Positions 8,546 through 17,283 are shown, counted from the first letter of the stretch. The stretch: 34,495 bases of DNA from an uncultured Bacilli bacterium (GCA_947629465.1 CANRDZ010000005.1:1-34495); one strand, 5' to 3'. A program made the numbers and translations. The notes: generated by a model from the sequence alone, not told the origin.

Positions 8546-9159
8546 ATTTTTTCTAATACTCCATCTACCATTTCATAAACATCACTACATAACATTTCAA
8601 TATCTTCATGATAATGACTAGTTAAAATAATTGTTAATCCGTTTTTATTCATTTCTAAAAATTTATTTCTAAAATAATTAACACTATCTTTATCCAAACC
8701 ATTAAAAGGTTCATCTAATATTAATACTTTAGGATTTTCCATAATTGATTGTGCAATTCTCAATTTTTGTTTCATTCCTGTTGAATAATTTTTATATTTT
8801 GTTTTATCAAATGGATTAAGCCTAACAAATTCTAAAATTTTGTATATATCTTCATCTTTAACAATTCCTTTTAATGAAGCTAAAAATTTTAAATTATTAA
8901 ATCCATTTTCGTCGTCTAAAAAACCATTATCTATTAAAACTCCATAATCATCATTTACATTATAAGTACTATATTCAACACTTCCTTCAGTTGGAAAATA
9001 TAAATTTGTTAAAATTTTTAATAATACTGTTTTACCAGAACCATTACGACCAATTATTCCTATAATTTTTCCTTCCTCGATAGTTATATTAATTTTTTTT
9101 AATACTTCTTTATCCTTAAATTTTTTAGTCAAATTTTTAACAACTATTATATTGGCCAT
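8542..9159 (-). CDS. ABC transporter ATP-binding subunit
   Basis: This is a complete nucleotide-binding domain of 205 residues. It has Walker A GRNGSGKT, signature YSTGMKQK, Walker B VLILDEP with D-loop FNGLD, and the switch His in LTSHYHED. The Q-loop region is short. The subfamily resembles the BcrA/CcmA-like exporters that handle peptides or antibiotics. The ATG at 9159 is preferred because AGAGGAG lies 11 bases upstream; two earlier in-frame ATGs sit before or against that SD. It follows two membrane-subunit genes and overlaps the next gene by four bases. Confidence 0.92.
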   Translation of the reverse strand: MANIIVVKNLTKKFKDKEVLKKINITIEEGKIIGIIGRNGSGKTVLLKILTNLYFPTEGSVEYSTYNVNDDYGVLIDNGFLDDENGFNNLKFLASLKGIVKDEDIYKILEFVRLNPFDKTKYKNYSTGMKQKLRIAQSIMENPKVLILDEPFNGLDKDSVNYFRNKFLEMNKNGLTIILTSHYHEDIEMLCSDVYEMVDGVLEKI

Positions 9160-9160
9160 T

Positions 9161-9871
9161 TTATACATCTCTCCTCTCAAATAATTTTATAATAAGTTTA
9201 TATAATGTTATATTAATTAATACGAAAAACAAAATAATAATTAATGAAAAATTAAACTTTAATTTATTTAAATTAAATAAAATATTTAATAATATTCCTA
9301 TAATAATATCATATACAAAAAGGAAGATCATCGAAAGAAATGAACTGTCAAATTGTATGTAAAAATATGTATATATTAAAGTTAAAGATATTGTAAATAA
9401 TAATTTATATATTGTAACAATTAATATTTTATTTGTTAATTCAAATTTGATATCTTTAAAGAAGTACCATACTGAAAAAAATAAAAATATGAAAATTAAA
9501 AAAATTATTATAGAATATATTATATTTAAAATCATTACAGATTTAATTAATTTTTTTCTTTCAATTCTTGGTACAATTGAAGACCCTATTGCTATAAATA
9601 TAAAGTCCACAAACTTAATAGATACATATAAAATAATTGATAAATATGAAAATTCTAATAAAAAGGAAAAAAGCATAGATCCATCATAAAATGCATTCGG
9701 CATTAAATAAGAATAAAATAAATATATATTATCAGTAATTCCCATTTGTAACATCAATTCTTGTTTAACACTTAAAATCATATCATAACTATAATAAATA
9801 AGACCAAATGTTAAAAAAAACCATAATATATAAAAAGGACTTTTTATTATTTTTAAAAAAATTTTTTTCAT
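9161..9871 (-). CDS. ABC exporter membrane subunit 2
   Basis: This 236-residue protein has about six transmembrane segments and a short basic C-terminus (KLFERRDV). No sequence family is evident, but size, topology and position between another membrane gene and the ATPase fit an ABC-2-like permease. Its start overlaps the upstream gene by four bases (ATGA), and its stop lies one base before the chosen ATPase start. Confidence 0.82.
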   Translation of the reverse strand: MKKIFLKIIKSPFYILWFFLTFGLIYYSYDMILSVKQELMLQMGITDNIYLFYSYLMPNAFYDGSMLFSFLLEFSYLSIILYVSIKFVDFIFIAIGSSIVPRIERKKLIKSVMILNIIYSIIIFLIFIFLFFSVWYFFKDIKFELTNKILIVTIYKLLFTISLTLIYTYFYIQFDSSFLSMIFLFVYDIIIGILLNILFNLNKLKFNFSLIIILFFVLINITLYKLIIKLFERRDV

Positions 9872-10788
9872 ATATTTACCTTAATTGCTCTTTTAAATAA
9901 AAATTTAGATATAATACCCATAACTATACTTAAAATAAAAATTATATAAATTGGTAAAAAAACATTTGTAACACTTGAATCAAAAAACAAAATTTGAGAA
10001 TAAAAGCAATAAATAGAATTGTAAAAAATAAATGGAACGTGTTGAAAAAGAACATATGGTAAAATTGAAAATAATCCATTTGTAATTACAAAGACAAAAT
10101 ATGAAAGAGGCTTATTTTTAACCAAAGCTACTATTGATAATGAAATAAAGTATATAACTATTCCAAATAAAAATGTCATTAAAAAATCCAATCCAACCAT
10201 TAAAAATGGGTTAATACTGTATGCATTATACAAATATGCCGAATCTAAAAAACTAACTTCACTAATATAATGCGTATATGAATACCCAACTGGAAAAAAC
10301 AAAGATAAAATAACGAAATATAAAACTTTAGGAGCCAATAATATAAAACCATAATAGAAGCTATCAGATAATAAAAATTTATTAATATATTTTGTTTTAC
10401 CTATTCTAGTTATTTTTGAAATACATGCACTTTTATAAAATTCACAACTATAATTATTACAAATCTTATTAAATATTAATAAAATAGCTATAATAACAAA
10501 AACAAAATAAAAAATATTTGAAAATGTAGCCACATATAAATAAAGAGATGAAAAAATGTTTTTAACATCGCTTTCAACGTACAATATAATATCATTATTA
10601 ATGCTAAATAAGTATTTTGGACTTCCACCCAAATACTCATTAACATAATATTTAACATAAGTTGGTATATATTTAATCACATTATAAAAAAATTCTCCTT
10701 TAATTGACATAAAAATTAACAATAAAACTAAAAATATCATCAATATAAATAATATTGTAAATTTTGATTTTATTTTATTTTTTAACAT
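9868..10788 (-). CDS. ABC exporter membrane subunit 1
   Basis: This 306-residue protein has an N-terminal membrane segment (about 12-30), a loop of about 50 residues (NEYLGGSPKY region) that probably lies outside, and then five more hydrophobic segments. The topology resembles ABC-2 permeases with a large first extracytoplasmic loop. It is the first gene of a four-gene unit that continues into the second permease, the ATPase and the single-pass protein. An SD-like GGAGG precedes the ATG. No promoter was identified with confidence in the 140 bases upstream. Confidence 0.82.
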   Translation of the reverse strand: MLKNKIKSKFTILFILMIFLVLLLIFMSIKGEFFYNVIKYIPTYVKYYVNEYLGGSPKYLFSINNDIILYVESDVKNIFSSLYLYVATFSNIFYFVFVIIAILLIFNKICNNYSCEFYKSACISKITRIGKTKYINKFLLSDSFYYGFILLAPKVLYFVILSLFFPVGYSYTHYISEVSFLDSAYLYNAYSINPFLMVGLDFLMTFLFGIVIYFISLSIVALVKNKPLSYFVFVITNGLFSILPYVLFQHVPFIFYNSIYCFYSQILFFDSSVTNVFLPIYIIFILSIVMGIISKFLFKRAIKVNI

Positions 10789-10930
10789 AACTCCTCCAAT
10801 AATTAAAATATAATATAATCATTTAATTAATCAGTATTGTACCAACATACAATTAAACTATTAAAATAAACTTTAAAAAATTTTTTCCATATTTCTTTCC
10901 TCTTTTCAACAAAAATGTAACAATTTTGTC

Positions 10931-10970
10931 AAAAAAATGAAAGGACTTATTCGGTCCATTCCTTTTTTTA
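10931..10970 (-). terminator. Bidirectional terminator upstream of ABC operon
   Basis: On the minus strand GAATGGAC pairs with GTCCTTTC (one mismatch) around CGAATAA, followed by ATTTTTTT. The plus strand also ends in seven T. It closes the XRE regulator gene and insulates it from the ABC operon. Confidence 0.8.
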
Positions 10971-10977
10971 TAATAAT

Positions 10978-12042
10978 TTAAGTTAAGTCTAACATATTTT
11001 TAATTATTTCAAAGAAGTAATTACATATTGATTGAGTGTTATTTTCATTATTATTAGAAATACATTCACAGTTTTCATTAAAAGTCAAATAGTCACCATA
11101 TTTACTAACATAATCTAACAATTTATATTTTAAATCATAGTTATACTCTTTTTGTAAATTATTTTGATTATCTAAAATTTGTAAATTTATTATCTTTGTA
11201 TCAGAGAAAAATATTGCATTAATATATAAGTCATTATCTTGCTTTTTTAAAATATAATCTTTATTTACTTTATTAAATTTGTTTTTTATTAAATCAATTA
11301 TTTTAGTATCATCATTTAAAACATTTTCCTCATTTTTTTTAATATTTTTATATTTATTAAAAATCAAATTATCATTTACATAATCTCTAGTAATAACCAA
11401 TTTCATAATTTCTACTTTATCTTCAAAATATATTTTTACAAATAAATTTTGAAAAATATCATTTAATTTTGAAAAATCAAATATTTCTTCATACCCATAA
11501 TAGTCATTTATTAATATGTTATTCCCGTTTGTAGTATATAATATTTTATCTCCATATATAATTTCCATTTTCTTTATTTGATTATTATTATTTTCAAAAT
11601 TACCCAAATCAAAATATATTTTTTCTTTAGTTTTTATAATTAATCCATTATTTAAAACAAAATTACTGCTTTTACCAGATATTGTATATATTTTTATAGA
11701 CTTGTATTGGTTTAAAAAATAATAACCTAAAAATAAAAACATTATAAAAATAGTTAAAAATATCAATAATTTCAATTTTTTATTTATTTTATTTCTTTCT
11801 TTATATAGTTCTAAAGCCACATTTTTTGTAGTATTTTTTTCTTCTGCTAAAAGTTCATCAATTGTTACATTTAGAACTTTTGCTAATATATTAAGACTAG
11901 AAATATCAGGTGTATTGATACCACGCTCCCACTTGCTTATTGCTTCTCTAGTTATTGGAATCTTTTTTGCTAATTCTTCTTGCGTCCATCCCTTTTCTAG
12001 TCTTAATTCTTTTATAAATTTTCCTAGTTCATTATACTTCAT
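10978..12042 (-). CDS. XRE regulator with one membrane segment and outer domain
   Basis: This 354-residue protein has an N-terminal XRE helix-turn-helix at about residues 5-62 (LRLEKGWTQEELAKKI, ITREAISKWERG), a linker, one membrane segment at about 93-112, and a C-terminal domain of ~240 residues probably outside the cell. The ATG at 12042 was chosen over a GTG at 12057 because AAGGTGAG sits ten bases before it; the GTG lies within that SD. It is transcribed in the same direction as the ABC operon and separated from it by a terminator. It is a likely sensor-regulator of that operon; this is inferred from context. Confidence 0.85.
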   Translation of the reverse strand: MKYNELGKFIKELRLEKGWTQEELAKKIPITREAISKWERGINTPDISSLNILAKVLNVTIDELLAEEKNTTKNVALELYKERNKINKKLKLLIFLTIFIMFLFLGYYFLNQYKSIKIYTISGKSSNFVLNNGLIIKTKEKIYFDLGNFENNNNQIKKMEIIYGDKILYTTNGNNILINDYYGYEEIFDFSKLNDIFQNLFVKIYFEDKVEIMKLVITRDYVNDNLIFNKYKNIKKNEENVLNDDTKIIDLIKNKFNKVNKDYILKKQDNDLYINAIFFSDTKIINLQILDNQNNLQKEYNYDLKYKLLDYVSKYGDYLTFNENCECISNNNENNTQSICNYFFEIIKNMLDLT

Positions 12043-12257
12043 AAAAAATGCACTCACCTTCTTTTATATCTTAATTTAAAATTTAAGAAAAAGTAAAGAT
12101 AAGAGAAATATTATTTTTTTGCTTGCATTAATCAGTTAATCATAATAAAATAACATTTTTTTATCTTTAATGGGTGTATCACAACTAATAAATATTATAT
12201 CATTTAGATCACTAAATTCAAATAAATTTTTATGTTTATATTAATGCAACAGTATTC

Positions 12258-12272
12258 ATATTCAATGAATAT
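12258..12272. promoter_or_regulatory. Short perfect palindrome between divergent genes
   Basis: ATATTCA and TGAATAT flank a single central A. It lies in the 390-base gap between the divergent XRE-sensor and CAP-protein genes, so it could be an operator. The gap otherwise holds a direct repeat of TTAATCA near 12129-12143 and the CAP promoter; no gene is visible. Confidence 0.35.
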
Positions 12273-12364
12273 TTCATTGTTCAAATTTTTTTAAAAAGAC
12301 TAAACGGTATTTTTCTAAAAGTTTTACCTTCATTTAATTTAATTTTTTTCTTTAAAAAAAGCAT

Positions 12365-12393
12365 TTGCAAGTTCAAAAGAATATGTATATAAT
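12365..12393 (+). promoter_or_regulatory. Promoter of CAP-domain gene
   Basis: TTGCAA (12365-12370), a 17-bp spacer, then a perfect TATAAT (12388-12393). The ATG lies 39 bases downstream. Confidence 0.8.
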
Positions 12394-12432
12394 ACAAGTG
12401 GATATAAAAAATTGTTTAGGAGTTGGTATTAT

Positions 12433-13467
12433 ATGAAAAGAAAAATAATTGTTATTTTGACACTATGCTTATTGGTCTTTGGTTTATCTTTTTATATTGG
12501 AAAAAATAATTTATTTCATGATGTAGATAATGCGTTAGATAAAGAAGAAAATAATAATGTTGAAGAAAAAAATCTAGAGGAAAATCCAACATTAGATAAT
12601 TCTTCTTCTAGTAATCAAAATATTGATGATTCAAATGTAGAAGATAATCCTATTAGTAGTGATGAAAAAAATACAAATGATTTACAGTCTAATACTACTG
12701 ATACAAAAACGAACCAAAATACAACAAATAATAATACAAAGACAAATAAAAATACAACAGTATCTAAAGATAATAGTACAAGCAAAAATACTAGTAGTGA
12801 AAATAATAATACAAATAATAGTGCAAATAAAACCGAAGAAAAAGAAGAAAAAAAGATTGTTAATACAGAAAAAAATGTTACAGAATTAGAATTTAAATAT
12901 GAAAAATATGGAACTAAATTTTATTCAGTTAATTATTATAATATTTATACTTATAATGATGGAACAAAAGAAAAAGAATTTCTTTTTACATTGTCTACCA
13001 AAATGGATACAAGTGGTTATAATGGAACAGTATCTTCAATGTTAGAAGAAGCAAAATCTACAGTAGAGAAAAATAAAAAAGAATATGAAAAACTTTTAGA
13101 TATAGTTAATGGTTATAGAGAAGAAAAAGGAGTTGCACCATTAGAACTTGATGATAAATTAACACTTCTAGCAACAATTAGAGCTATGGAGATGGCTTAT
13201 TATAACAATATGAGTCATGTTAGACCTAAAGGTGGTTATTATAATGATATTTTTAAAGAACTAAATATACCATCCCCATTCGCTAGTGCTGAAAATATTG
13301 CAGCTGGTCAAGCAAATGCCGAATCTGCAGCAAAATCATGGAGAAATTCAAAAGATGGACATTATGAAAGTATGATAAATTCAACTTATAAAAAAGTTGG
13401 TTTAGGAATGTTTAAATTAGAAGGAAGTGGATATGGTACTTATTGGGCCCAAGTATTTACTTCATAA
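12433..13467 (+). CDS. Secreted CAP (SCP/PR1-like) domain protein
   Basis: This 344-residue protein begins with a hydrophobic signal segment (about 3-22). About 100 residues of Asn/Ser/Thr/Glu-rich low-complexity linker follow, then a short beta-rich stretch and a C-terminal CAP domain (~120 residues). CAP hallmarks are VNGYREEKGVAPLELDDKLT, the first His in MSHVRPKGG, the Glu of SAENIAAG, and the HYESMINSTYKKVGLG block with the second His. The family acts outside the cell and its bacterial activity is unclear. The ATG at 12433 follows TTAGGAG at ten bases; a TTG at 12412 is upstream of that SD. It has its own promoter and terminator. Confidence 0.92.
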   Translation: MKRKIIVILTLCLLVFGLSFYIGKNNLFHDVDNALDKEENNNVEEKNLEENPTLDNSSSSNQNIDDSNVEDNPISSDEKNTNDLQSNTTDTKTNQNTTNNNTKTNKNTTVSKDNSTSKNTSSENNNTNNSANKTEEKEEKKIVNTEKNVTELEFKYEKYGTKFYSVNYYNIYTYNDGTKEKEFLFTLSTKMDTSGYNGTVSSMLEEAKSTVEKNKKEYEKLLDIVNGYREEKGVAPLELDDKLTLLATIRAMEMAYYNNMSHVRPKGGYYNDIFKELNIPSPFASAENIAAGQANAESAAKSWRNSKDGHYESMINSTYKKVGLGMFKLEGSGYGTYWAQVFTS

Positions 13468-13486
13468 TTTACTAAATAATTAATTT

Positions 13487-13517
13487 AACCTCGTTTCTTA
13501 TTCAAAACGAGGTTTTT
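13487..13517 (+). terminator. Terminator of CAP-domain gene
   Basis: AACCTCGTTT and AAACGAGGTT form a perfect 10-bp stem followed by a T run. It lies 20 bases after the stop. Confidence 0.9.
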
Positions 13518-13698
13518 ATATGAGTAAATTATTTATGCTTTTAATGCACATCTAAAAATTCATTTTTTTTAAAATAAAAATGACTATGTTCTGTCACGAA
13601 AAAAATTAAGTCATTTGACATTTTTTGACTTATTATGTAGTTTTAAAAATACTGTTCGTTTTTTTAAATTAGTTTAAATTTATCTCTTTTTTTTAAAA

Positions 13699-13735
13699 TC
13701 TGCGACAAATTTTCGCGACACTTTCGCGAATCTGC
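13699..13735. repeat. CpG-rich palindromic repeats in non-coding gap
   Basis: TTCGCGA (13712-13718) and TCGCGAA (13724-13730) form a perfect 7-bp inverted repeat with a 5-base loop. GCGACA occurs twice (at 13702 and 13715). This is unusually CpG-rich for the AT-rich surroundings. The rest of 13518-13780 shows an AAGTCA/TGACTT inverted repeat near 13607-13632 and no gene. Confidence 0.5.
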
Positions 13736-13775
13736 TTTAAAAAAAGCTGTCGTAAATACATGTACTTTTGGACAT

Positions 13776-13812
13776 AAAAAAAACAAACCCTTTATTTATA
13801 AGGATTTGTTTC
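13776..13812 (-). terminator. Terminator of tRNA-Asn
   Basis: AAACAAACCCTT (13781-13792) pairs with AAGGATTTGTTT (13800-13811) with one mismatch. On the minus strand it is followed by a run of T (13776-13783). It starts about 11 bases past the tRNA 3' end. Confidence 0.8.
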
Positions 13813-13822
13813 ATATTCTAAA

Positions 13823-13898
13823 TGGCGCCCGATGTAGGACTCGAACCTACGACCTAACGGTTAACAGCCGTGCGCTCTACCGACTGAGCTAATCGGGC
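13823..13898 (-). tRNA. tRNA-Asn (anticodon GTT)
   Basis: The acceptor stem is GCCCGAT/ATCGGGC, discriminator G, with encoded CCA. The D arm is GCTCAGTCGGTAGAGC. The anticodon loop is CTGTTAA, giving GTT. The T arm is GTAGG-TTCGAGT-CCTAC. All arms are canonical. Confidence 0.96.
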
Positions 13899-13905
13899 AT
13901 TACTC

Positions 13906-13939
13906 CAATAGTATAATACAAAAATTATACTATTGTCAA
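13906..13939 (-). promoter_or_regulatory. Promoter of tRNA-Asn inside a perfect 12-bp inverted repeat
   Basis: The promoter on the minus strand is TTGACA (13934-13939), an 18-bp spacer, then TATACT (13910-13915). CAATAGTATAAT (13906-13917) and ATTATACTATTG (13924-13935) form a perfect inverted repeat with a 6-base loop covering the spacer and -10. It may act as an operator, or as an end-of-transcript hairpin for the gene that stops at 13945. Confidence 0.65.
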
Positions 13940-13944
13940 CAAAT

Positions 13945-14382
13945 TTATAAATATTTTTTTAATTCATCAATGTTTTTTTCTAAAGTAGATTTTAGTCTAT
14001 TTGCTAATACAATTATTTCAGCATCATCACAATTATAAGAATTAATTTTTTCAGTTATTTCTATTATTCCCTTATTAGTTCCTTCCATCATCATTTTAGC
14101 TATTGTTTGATCAGAAGAATCTTTTAACATTTTCATTTCACTCATCATTTTACTACTCATTTTGGCCATTAAACCTAATTCTTCATTTTGTTTACCATAT
14201 TTTTTTAAAATATTTTCTGCTTCATTACAAATACTTTGATATTCTTCACGTTCTTGTTTTAAAAGCTTTATAAATTTTTCATTATTAGCTTTAGTAATAA
14301 TATCATCAATTCCTATAACACCCATTTCAGCATTTTTAAAAATATAATTTAAAAATTCTACTTCTTCATTTTTCTTTTCCAA
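13945..14382 (-). CDS. Helical ferritin-like-fold hypothetical protein
   Basis: This is a 145-residue, all-helical, soluble protein. The pattern FLNYIFKNAEMGVIGIDDII, then KLLKQEREEYQSICNEAE, then two more long helices with many Met and Lys residues (MAKMSSKMMSEMKML), resembles four-helix ferritin-like proteins (DUF2383-like) common in Clostridia and Bacilli. No clear di-iron EXXH set is seen, so metal binding is doubtful. The start is TTG, with GGGTGAT six bases upstream. It begins 41 bases after the RNase J2-like gene and is probably co-transcribed with it. Confidence 0.65.
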   Translation of the reverse strand: MEKKNEEVEFLNYIFKNAEMGVIGIDDIITKANNEKFIKLLKQEREEYQSICNEAENILKKYGKQNEELGLMAKMSSKMMSEMKMLKDSSDQTIAKMMMEGTNKGIIEITEKINSYNCDDAEIIVLANRLKSTLEKNIDELKKYL

Positions 14383-14423
14383 AATAAATCACCCATTTAA
14401 AGTATGGATGTTTTATTTATAAA

Positions 14424-16061
14424 TTATACTTCTTGAACAACAGCAATTATCATTGGTTTACATTCTGTTTCTTCAAATAAATAATTGCTCAATTTTTCTC
14501 TAATCTCTACTTTTATTTTATTATAATCAACAAATGTTGGTGTAATATTATTATTAATTATTTCTTCACAAATATTTTTTATTTCTAAAATAAGGTCTTT
14601 AGAATCTTTAACATAAATAAATCCTCTAGTTGTAACTTCAGGTCCTACTAACATAACTTTATCTTTTCTAGATATTGTAGCGCTTATTAAAACAATTCCA
14701 TTTTCTGCTAACATCTCTCGATCTTTAATAACTAGTTCTCCAACATCTTCACTAGATATACCATCAATTAATACATCATTAACTTTAACTTTTTCATTTG
14801 ATTGCATAAGTTTTCCATCAATAAAAGTAACTACTTCTCCATTTTGCTTAAGTAAAATATTTTCAGATTTTATACCAAGACGACTAGCTAAATTGGCATT
14901 ATTAACCATATAACGATACTCACCTTTAACAGGCATATAATATTTTGGATGAACAAGTTTTATCATAAGCATTATATCTTCACTTGAAGGATGATGTAAA
15001 ATAACTTTATCACTTGGAATATTTATAATATTACATCCAAATTTTGCAAGTTCATTTTCAAGTTTTACTAAAGCTTTTTCATTATTATCATATCTAGGTT
15101 CAGCAAATACAATACTATCAGAAGGTTTTAAAGTAATATATTTATCATAACCATGCAATATTTTACTTATGTTTGCAAAAGGATTTGCCCTTTCATCACT
15201 TATTAATAAAATTGCATTATCATCATTTATATTTGATAAATCTCCTATAATACCTAATTCCACATCTAAATATTTTTCCTTAATAGCAAAATTAACAACG
15301 TTTTGTAATTTTTTCCCCATTATAACTATTTTTCGGTGACTGTTTCTAGCGGCATTAAAAATATCATTAATAGTATATAAATGATATGGTAAAATAGAAA
15401 AAATTATTCTTTTTTCATTATGTTTAACAATATCTTTAAAAAATTCTTCTAAACGATGATTAGGGGAAGTATGCCCTTTTCTTTCAGAAAAAGTTGATTC
15501 ACCCAACATACATAATACTCCTTGTTTACCAACATAAGCAATTTTTCCTAAATCCATATCATATGCTCCTAACATAGTTGGATCTATAACAAAATCGCCT
15601 GTATAACATATTGCTCCATCTTTTGAATTAATAACATACATTACAGAATCAGGAGTACTATGAGAAACAGAAATTGGAAAAATCGAAATATTATTATCAA
15701 AATTAATTTTACGATGTGGTTTTATTTCAATAATATTTTTTTCACTTATACCATGTTCTTCTAAAACAAATTTTGTAAATTTAGTTGAAAATATTTTCAA
15801 ATTCGGTAATTCTTTTGATAAATCAGCTACACTACCCATATTTTCACTATGACCGTGGGTAATAAACAAACCTTTTATTCTTTTTTTATTCTTAATTAAA
15901 TAACTAAAATCAGGCATAATATAATCAATACCTAAAAGATTAGAATTAGCGTATTTAAGTCCACAATCAAAAACAAAAATATCATCATCTATTTCTACAA
16001 CATACGAATTCTTTCCATTTTCAGCAAGACCACCCAAGCCAAAAATTTTAATTTTACTCAT
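14424..16061 (-). CDS. rnjB: RNase J2-like ribonuclease J
   Basis: This 545-residue protein is full length for RNase J: a metallo-beta-lactamase/beta-CASP core and a C-terminal domain ending KPMIIAVVQEV. RNase J degrades or matures RNA, and J2 forms a complex with J1. The metal-binding HxHxDH is here HGHSEN (69-74), His134 and Asp156 are kept, and the late PxHGEYR is PVKGEYR (Lys379). From memory, B. subtilis RnjB also has an EN pair and a non-His residue at these places, so this is the J2 type. It further lacks the SGH of beta-CASP motif C (LHH at 355-357). It is probably a weak or structural partner, with a catalytic RNase J1 elsewhere. Confidence 0.9.
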   Translation of the reverse strand: MSKIKIFGLGGLAENGKNSYVVEIDDDIFVFDCGLKYANSNLLGIDYIMPDFSYLIKNKKRIKGLFITHGHSENMGSVADLSKELPNLKIFSTKFTKFVLEEHGISEKNIIEIKPHRKINFDNNISIFPISVSHSTPDSVMYVINSKDGAICYTGDFVIDPTMLGAYDMDLGKIAYVGKQGVLCMLGESTFSERKGHTSPNHRLEEFFKDIVKHNEKRIIFSILPYHLYTINDIFNAARNSHRKIVIMGKKLQNVVNFAIKEKYLDVELGIIGDLSNINDDNAILLISDERANPFANISKILHGYDKYITLKPSDSIVFAEPRYDNNEKALVKLENELAKFGCNIINIPSDKVILHHPSSEDIMLMIKLVHPKYYMPVKGEYRYMVNNANLASRLGIKSENILLKQNGEVVTFIDGKLMQSNEKVKVNDVLIDGISSEDVGELVIKDREMLAENGIVLISATISRKDKVMLVGPEVTTRGFIYVKDSKDLILEIKNICEEIINNNITPTFVDYNKIKVEIREKLSNYLFEETECKPMIIAVVQEV

Positions 16062-16130
16062 TTTATCACACGCTTTCTTTAACTTTTTACTTTTATTTAT
16101 AAAGTTTCTTTCACTAAATAAATTATAACA

Positions 16131-16157
16131 AAAAAAAGAGTTGAAATCAATCTCTTT
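16131..16157 (-). terminator. Terminator after zinc-ribbon gene
   Basis: On the minus strand AAAGAG and CTCTTT flank TTG/CAA with one bulged base, followed by seven T. It separates the small zinc-ribbon gene from the RNase J2-like gene. Confidence 0.7.
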
Positions 16158-16164
16158 AATAATA

Positions 16165-16377
16165 CTATCTTTTTCTCTTTAATAATTTTTCTGGTTCTCT
16201 AACATATAATCTAACTATTGAACCACAATTTGCACATACTTTTACACTAATTTGTTGATTAAAATCAGTAAGAACACTTTTATAATTTGTTAAACAAAGT
16301 AACGAATTATTAATTGCAAGTTCAGCTTCAATCATTTTTTCACATCCACAAAATGGACATTTATCTTTTATATCCAT
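16165..16377 (-). CDS. Small zinc-ribbon protein
   Basis: This is a 70-residue protein with two Cys pairs, CPFCGC near the N-terminus and CANCGS near residue 50, as in zinc-ribbon proteins. It has no other recognised domain and a basic C-terminal end (KLLKRKR). The function is unknown. Its own terminator follows. Confidence 0.75.
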   Translation of the reverse strand: MDIKDKCPFCGCEKMIEAELAINNSLLCLTNYKSVLTDFNQQISVKVCANCGSIVRLYVREPEKLLKRKR

Positions 16378-16416
16378 AAAATGACTCCATTCGAATTAAT
16401 AATATAGCATTTATTC

Positions 16417-16440
16417 AAAAAAAAAGCAATATAATGCTTA
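16417..16440 (-). terminator. Terminator overlapping the stop codon
   Basis: AAGCA (16424-16428) pairs with TGCTT (16435-16439), followed on the minus strand by eight to nine T. The stem includes the stop codon of the upstream gene. Confidence 0.75.
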
Positions 16441-17214
16441 TCTACTTTCTGTAATTAATTCACTAACAAACATAACATTTAAATCTTGATAAAATACTTG
16501 TCTTATTAATATTTTAAAATCAGATAAACTTACATTATCGTTTATAAAAATAATATGACCTGATTCAATATTATCTTTTATTGTCGATAAATTATAATTA
16601 TTTAAAGTCATTGTTGATTCAATTAAATATTTTTTATTTTTTCGACAAATATCAATAATATTATTATTTATAAAACAAAGATTTTTATTAATATTAGAAT
16701 TATTTAACATTAATTCTACTTTATTATATTTTTCATAATCATTATTAATTTGTTCAAAATTAACATTAGGATCAAAAGTATTATAATCAATTAATCTAGT
16801 AATTTTAATTTTTTTATCTTCAGCATAATCAATTATTTCTTGATTATCTTTTATAATAATAGAAACACCATTTTTATTTTTATTTCCCTTTTTAATTATT
16901 TTATCTTTATTATTTTCTAAAGATATTTCTGGAATAACTTGATCATATTCTAAATAATATGAATTAAATGTATCTAAATAACGCATATTATTATAACTTT
17001 TTAAGACATTAACTGAATAACCATTAAGTCCCGGAATAATATAATTATCTTCAATTATTGCACTTACTGGATCAATATTATAATCTTTACTATTTTCATT
17101 TATTATTTCAACTAAATTACTATTATTTATAACAATTTTACTCATTTTTTCAGTGTAATAAAAGCTTCCAATTAATACTATTCCAAGAGCAAAATATTTT
17201 AAAAAATATTTCAT
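16438..17214 (-). CDS. Membrane-anchored hypothetical protein, possible degenerate polysaccharide-deacetylase fold
   Basis: This 258-residue protein has one N-terminal membrane segment (about 4-22) and an extracytoplasmic part. The order of elements (GLNGYSVNVLKSYNNMR early, then a beta strand GVSIIIKDN, a helix-strand alternation and a C-terminal VMFVSELI) resembles NodB-like deacetylases. However, the TFDDG and HxxxH motifs are absent, so no activity can be claimed. The ATG at 17214 was chosen because AAAGGTGAG lies close before it; an upstream in-frame ATG at 17247 lacks an SD. It has its own terminator. Confidence 0.65.
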   Translation of the reverse strand: MKYFLKYFALGIVLIGSFYYTEKMSKIVINNSNLVEIINENSKDYNIDPVSAIIEDNYIIPGLNGYSVNVLKSYNNMRYLDTFNSYYLEYDQVIPEISLENNKDKIIKKGNKNKNGVSIIIKDNQEIIDYAEDKKIKITRLIDYNTFDPNVNFEQINNDYEKYNKVELMLNNSNINKNLCFINNNIIDICRKNKKYLIESTMTLNNYNLSTIKDNIESGHIIFINDNVSLSDFKILIRQVFYQDLNVMFVSELITESR

Positions 17215-17283
17215 TAAACTCACCTTTAATAAATTATAATTATGCAAATAAATTTTTATTCTTTAATCAAATATAATTAATTA

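Noticed and set aside
13492-13960. Mobile-element or phage attachment site beside tRNA-Asn
   Set aside because: No integrase, no duplicated tRNA 3' end and no transposase were found anywhere in the window.
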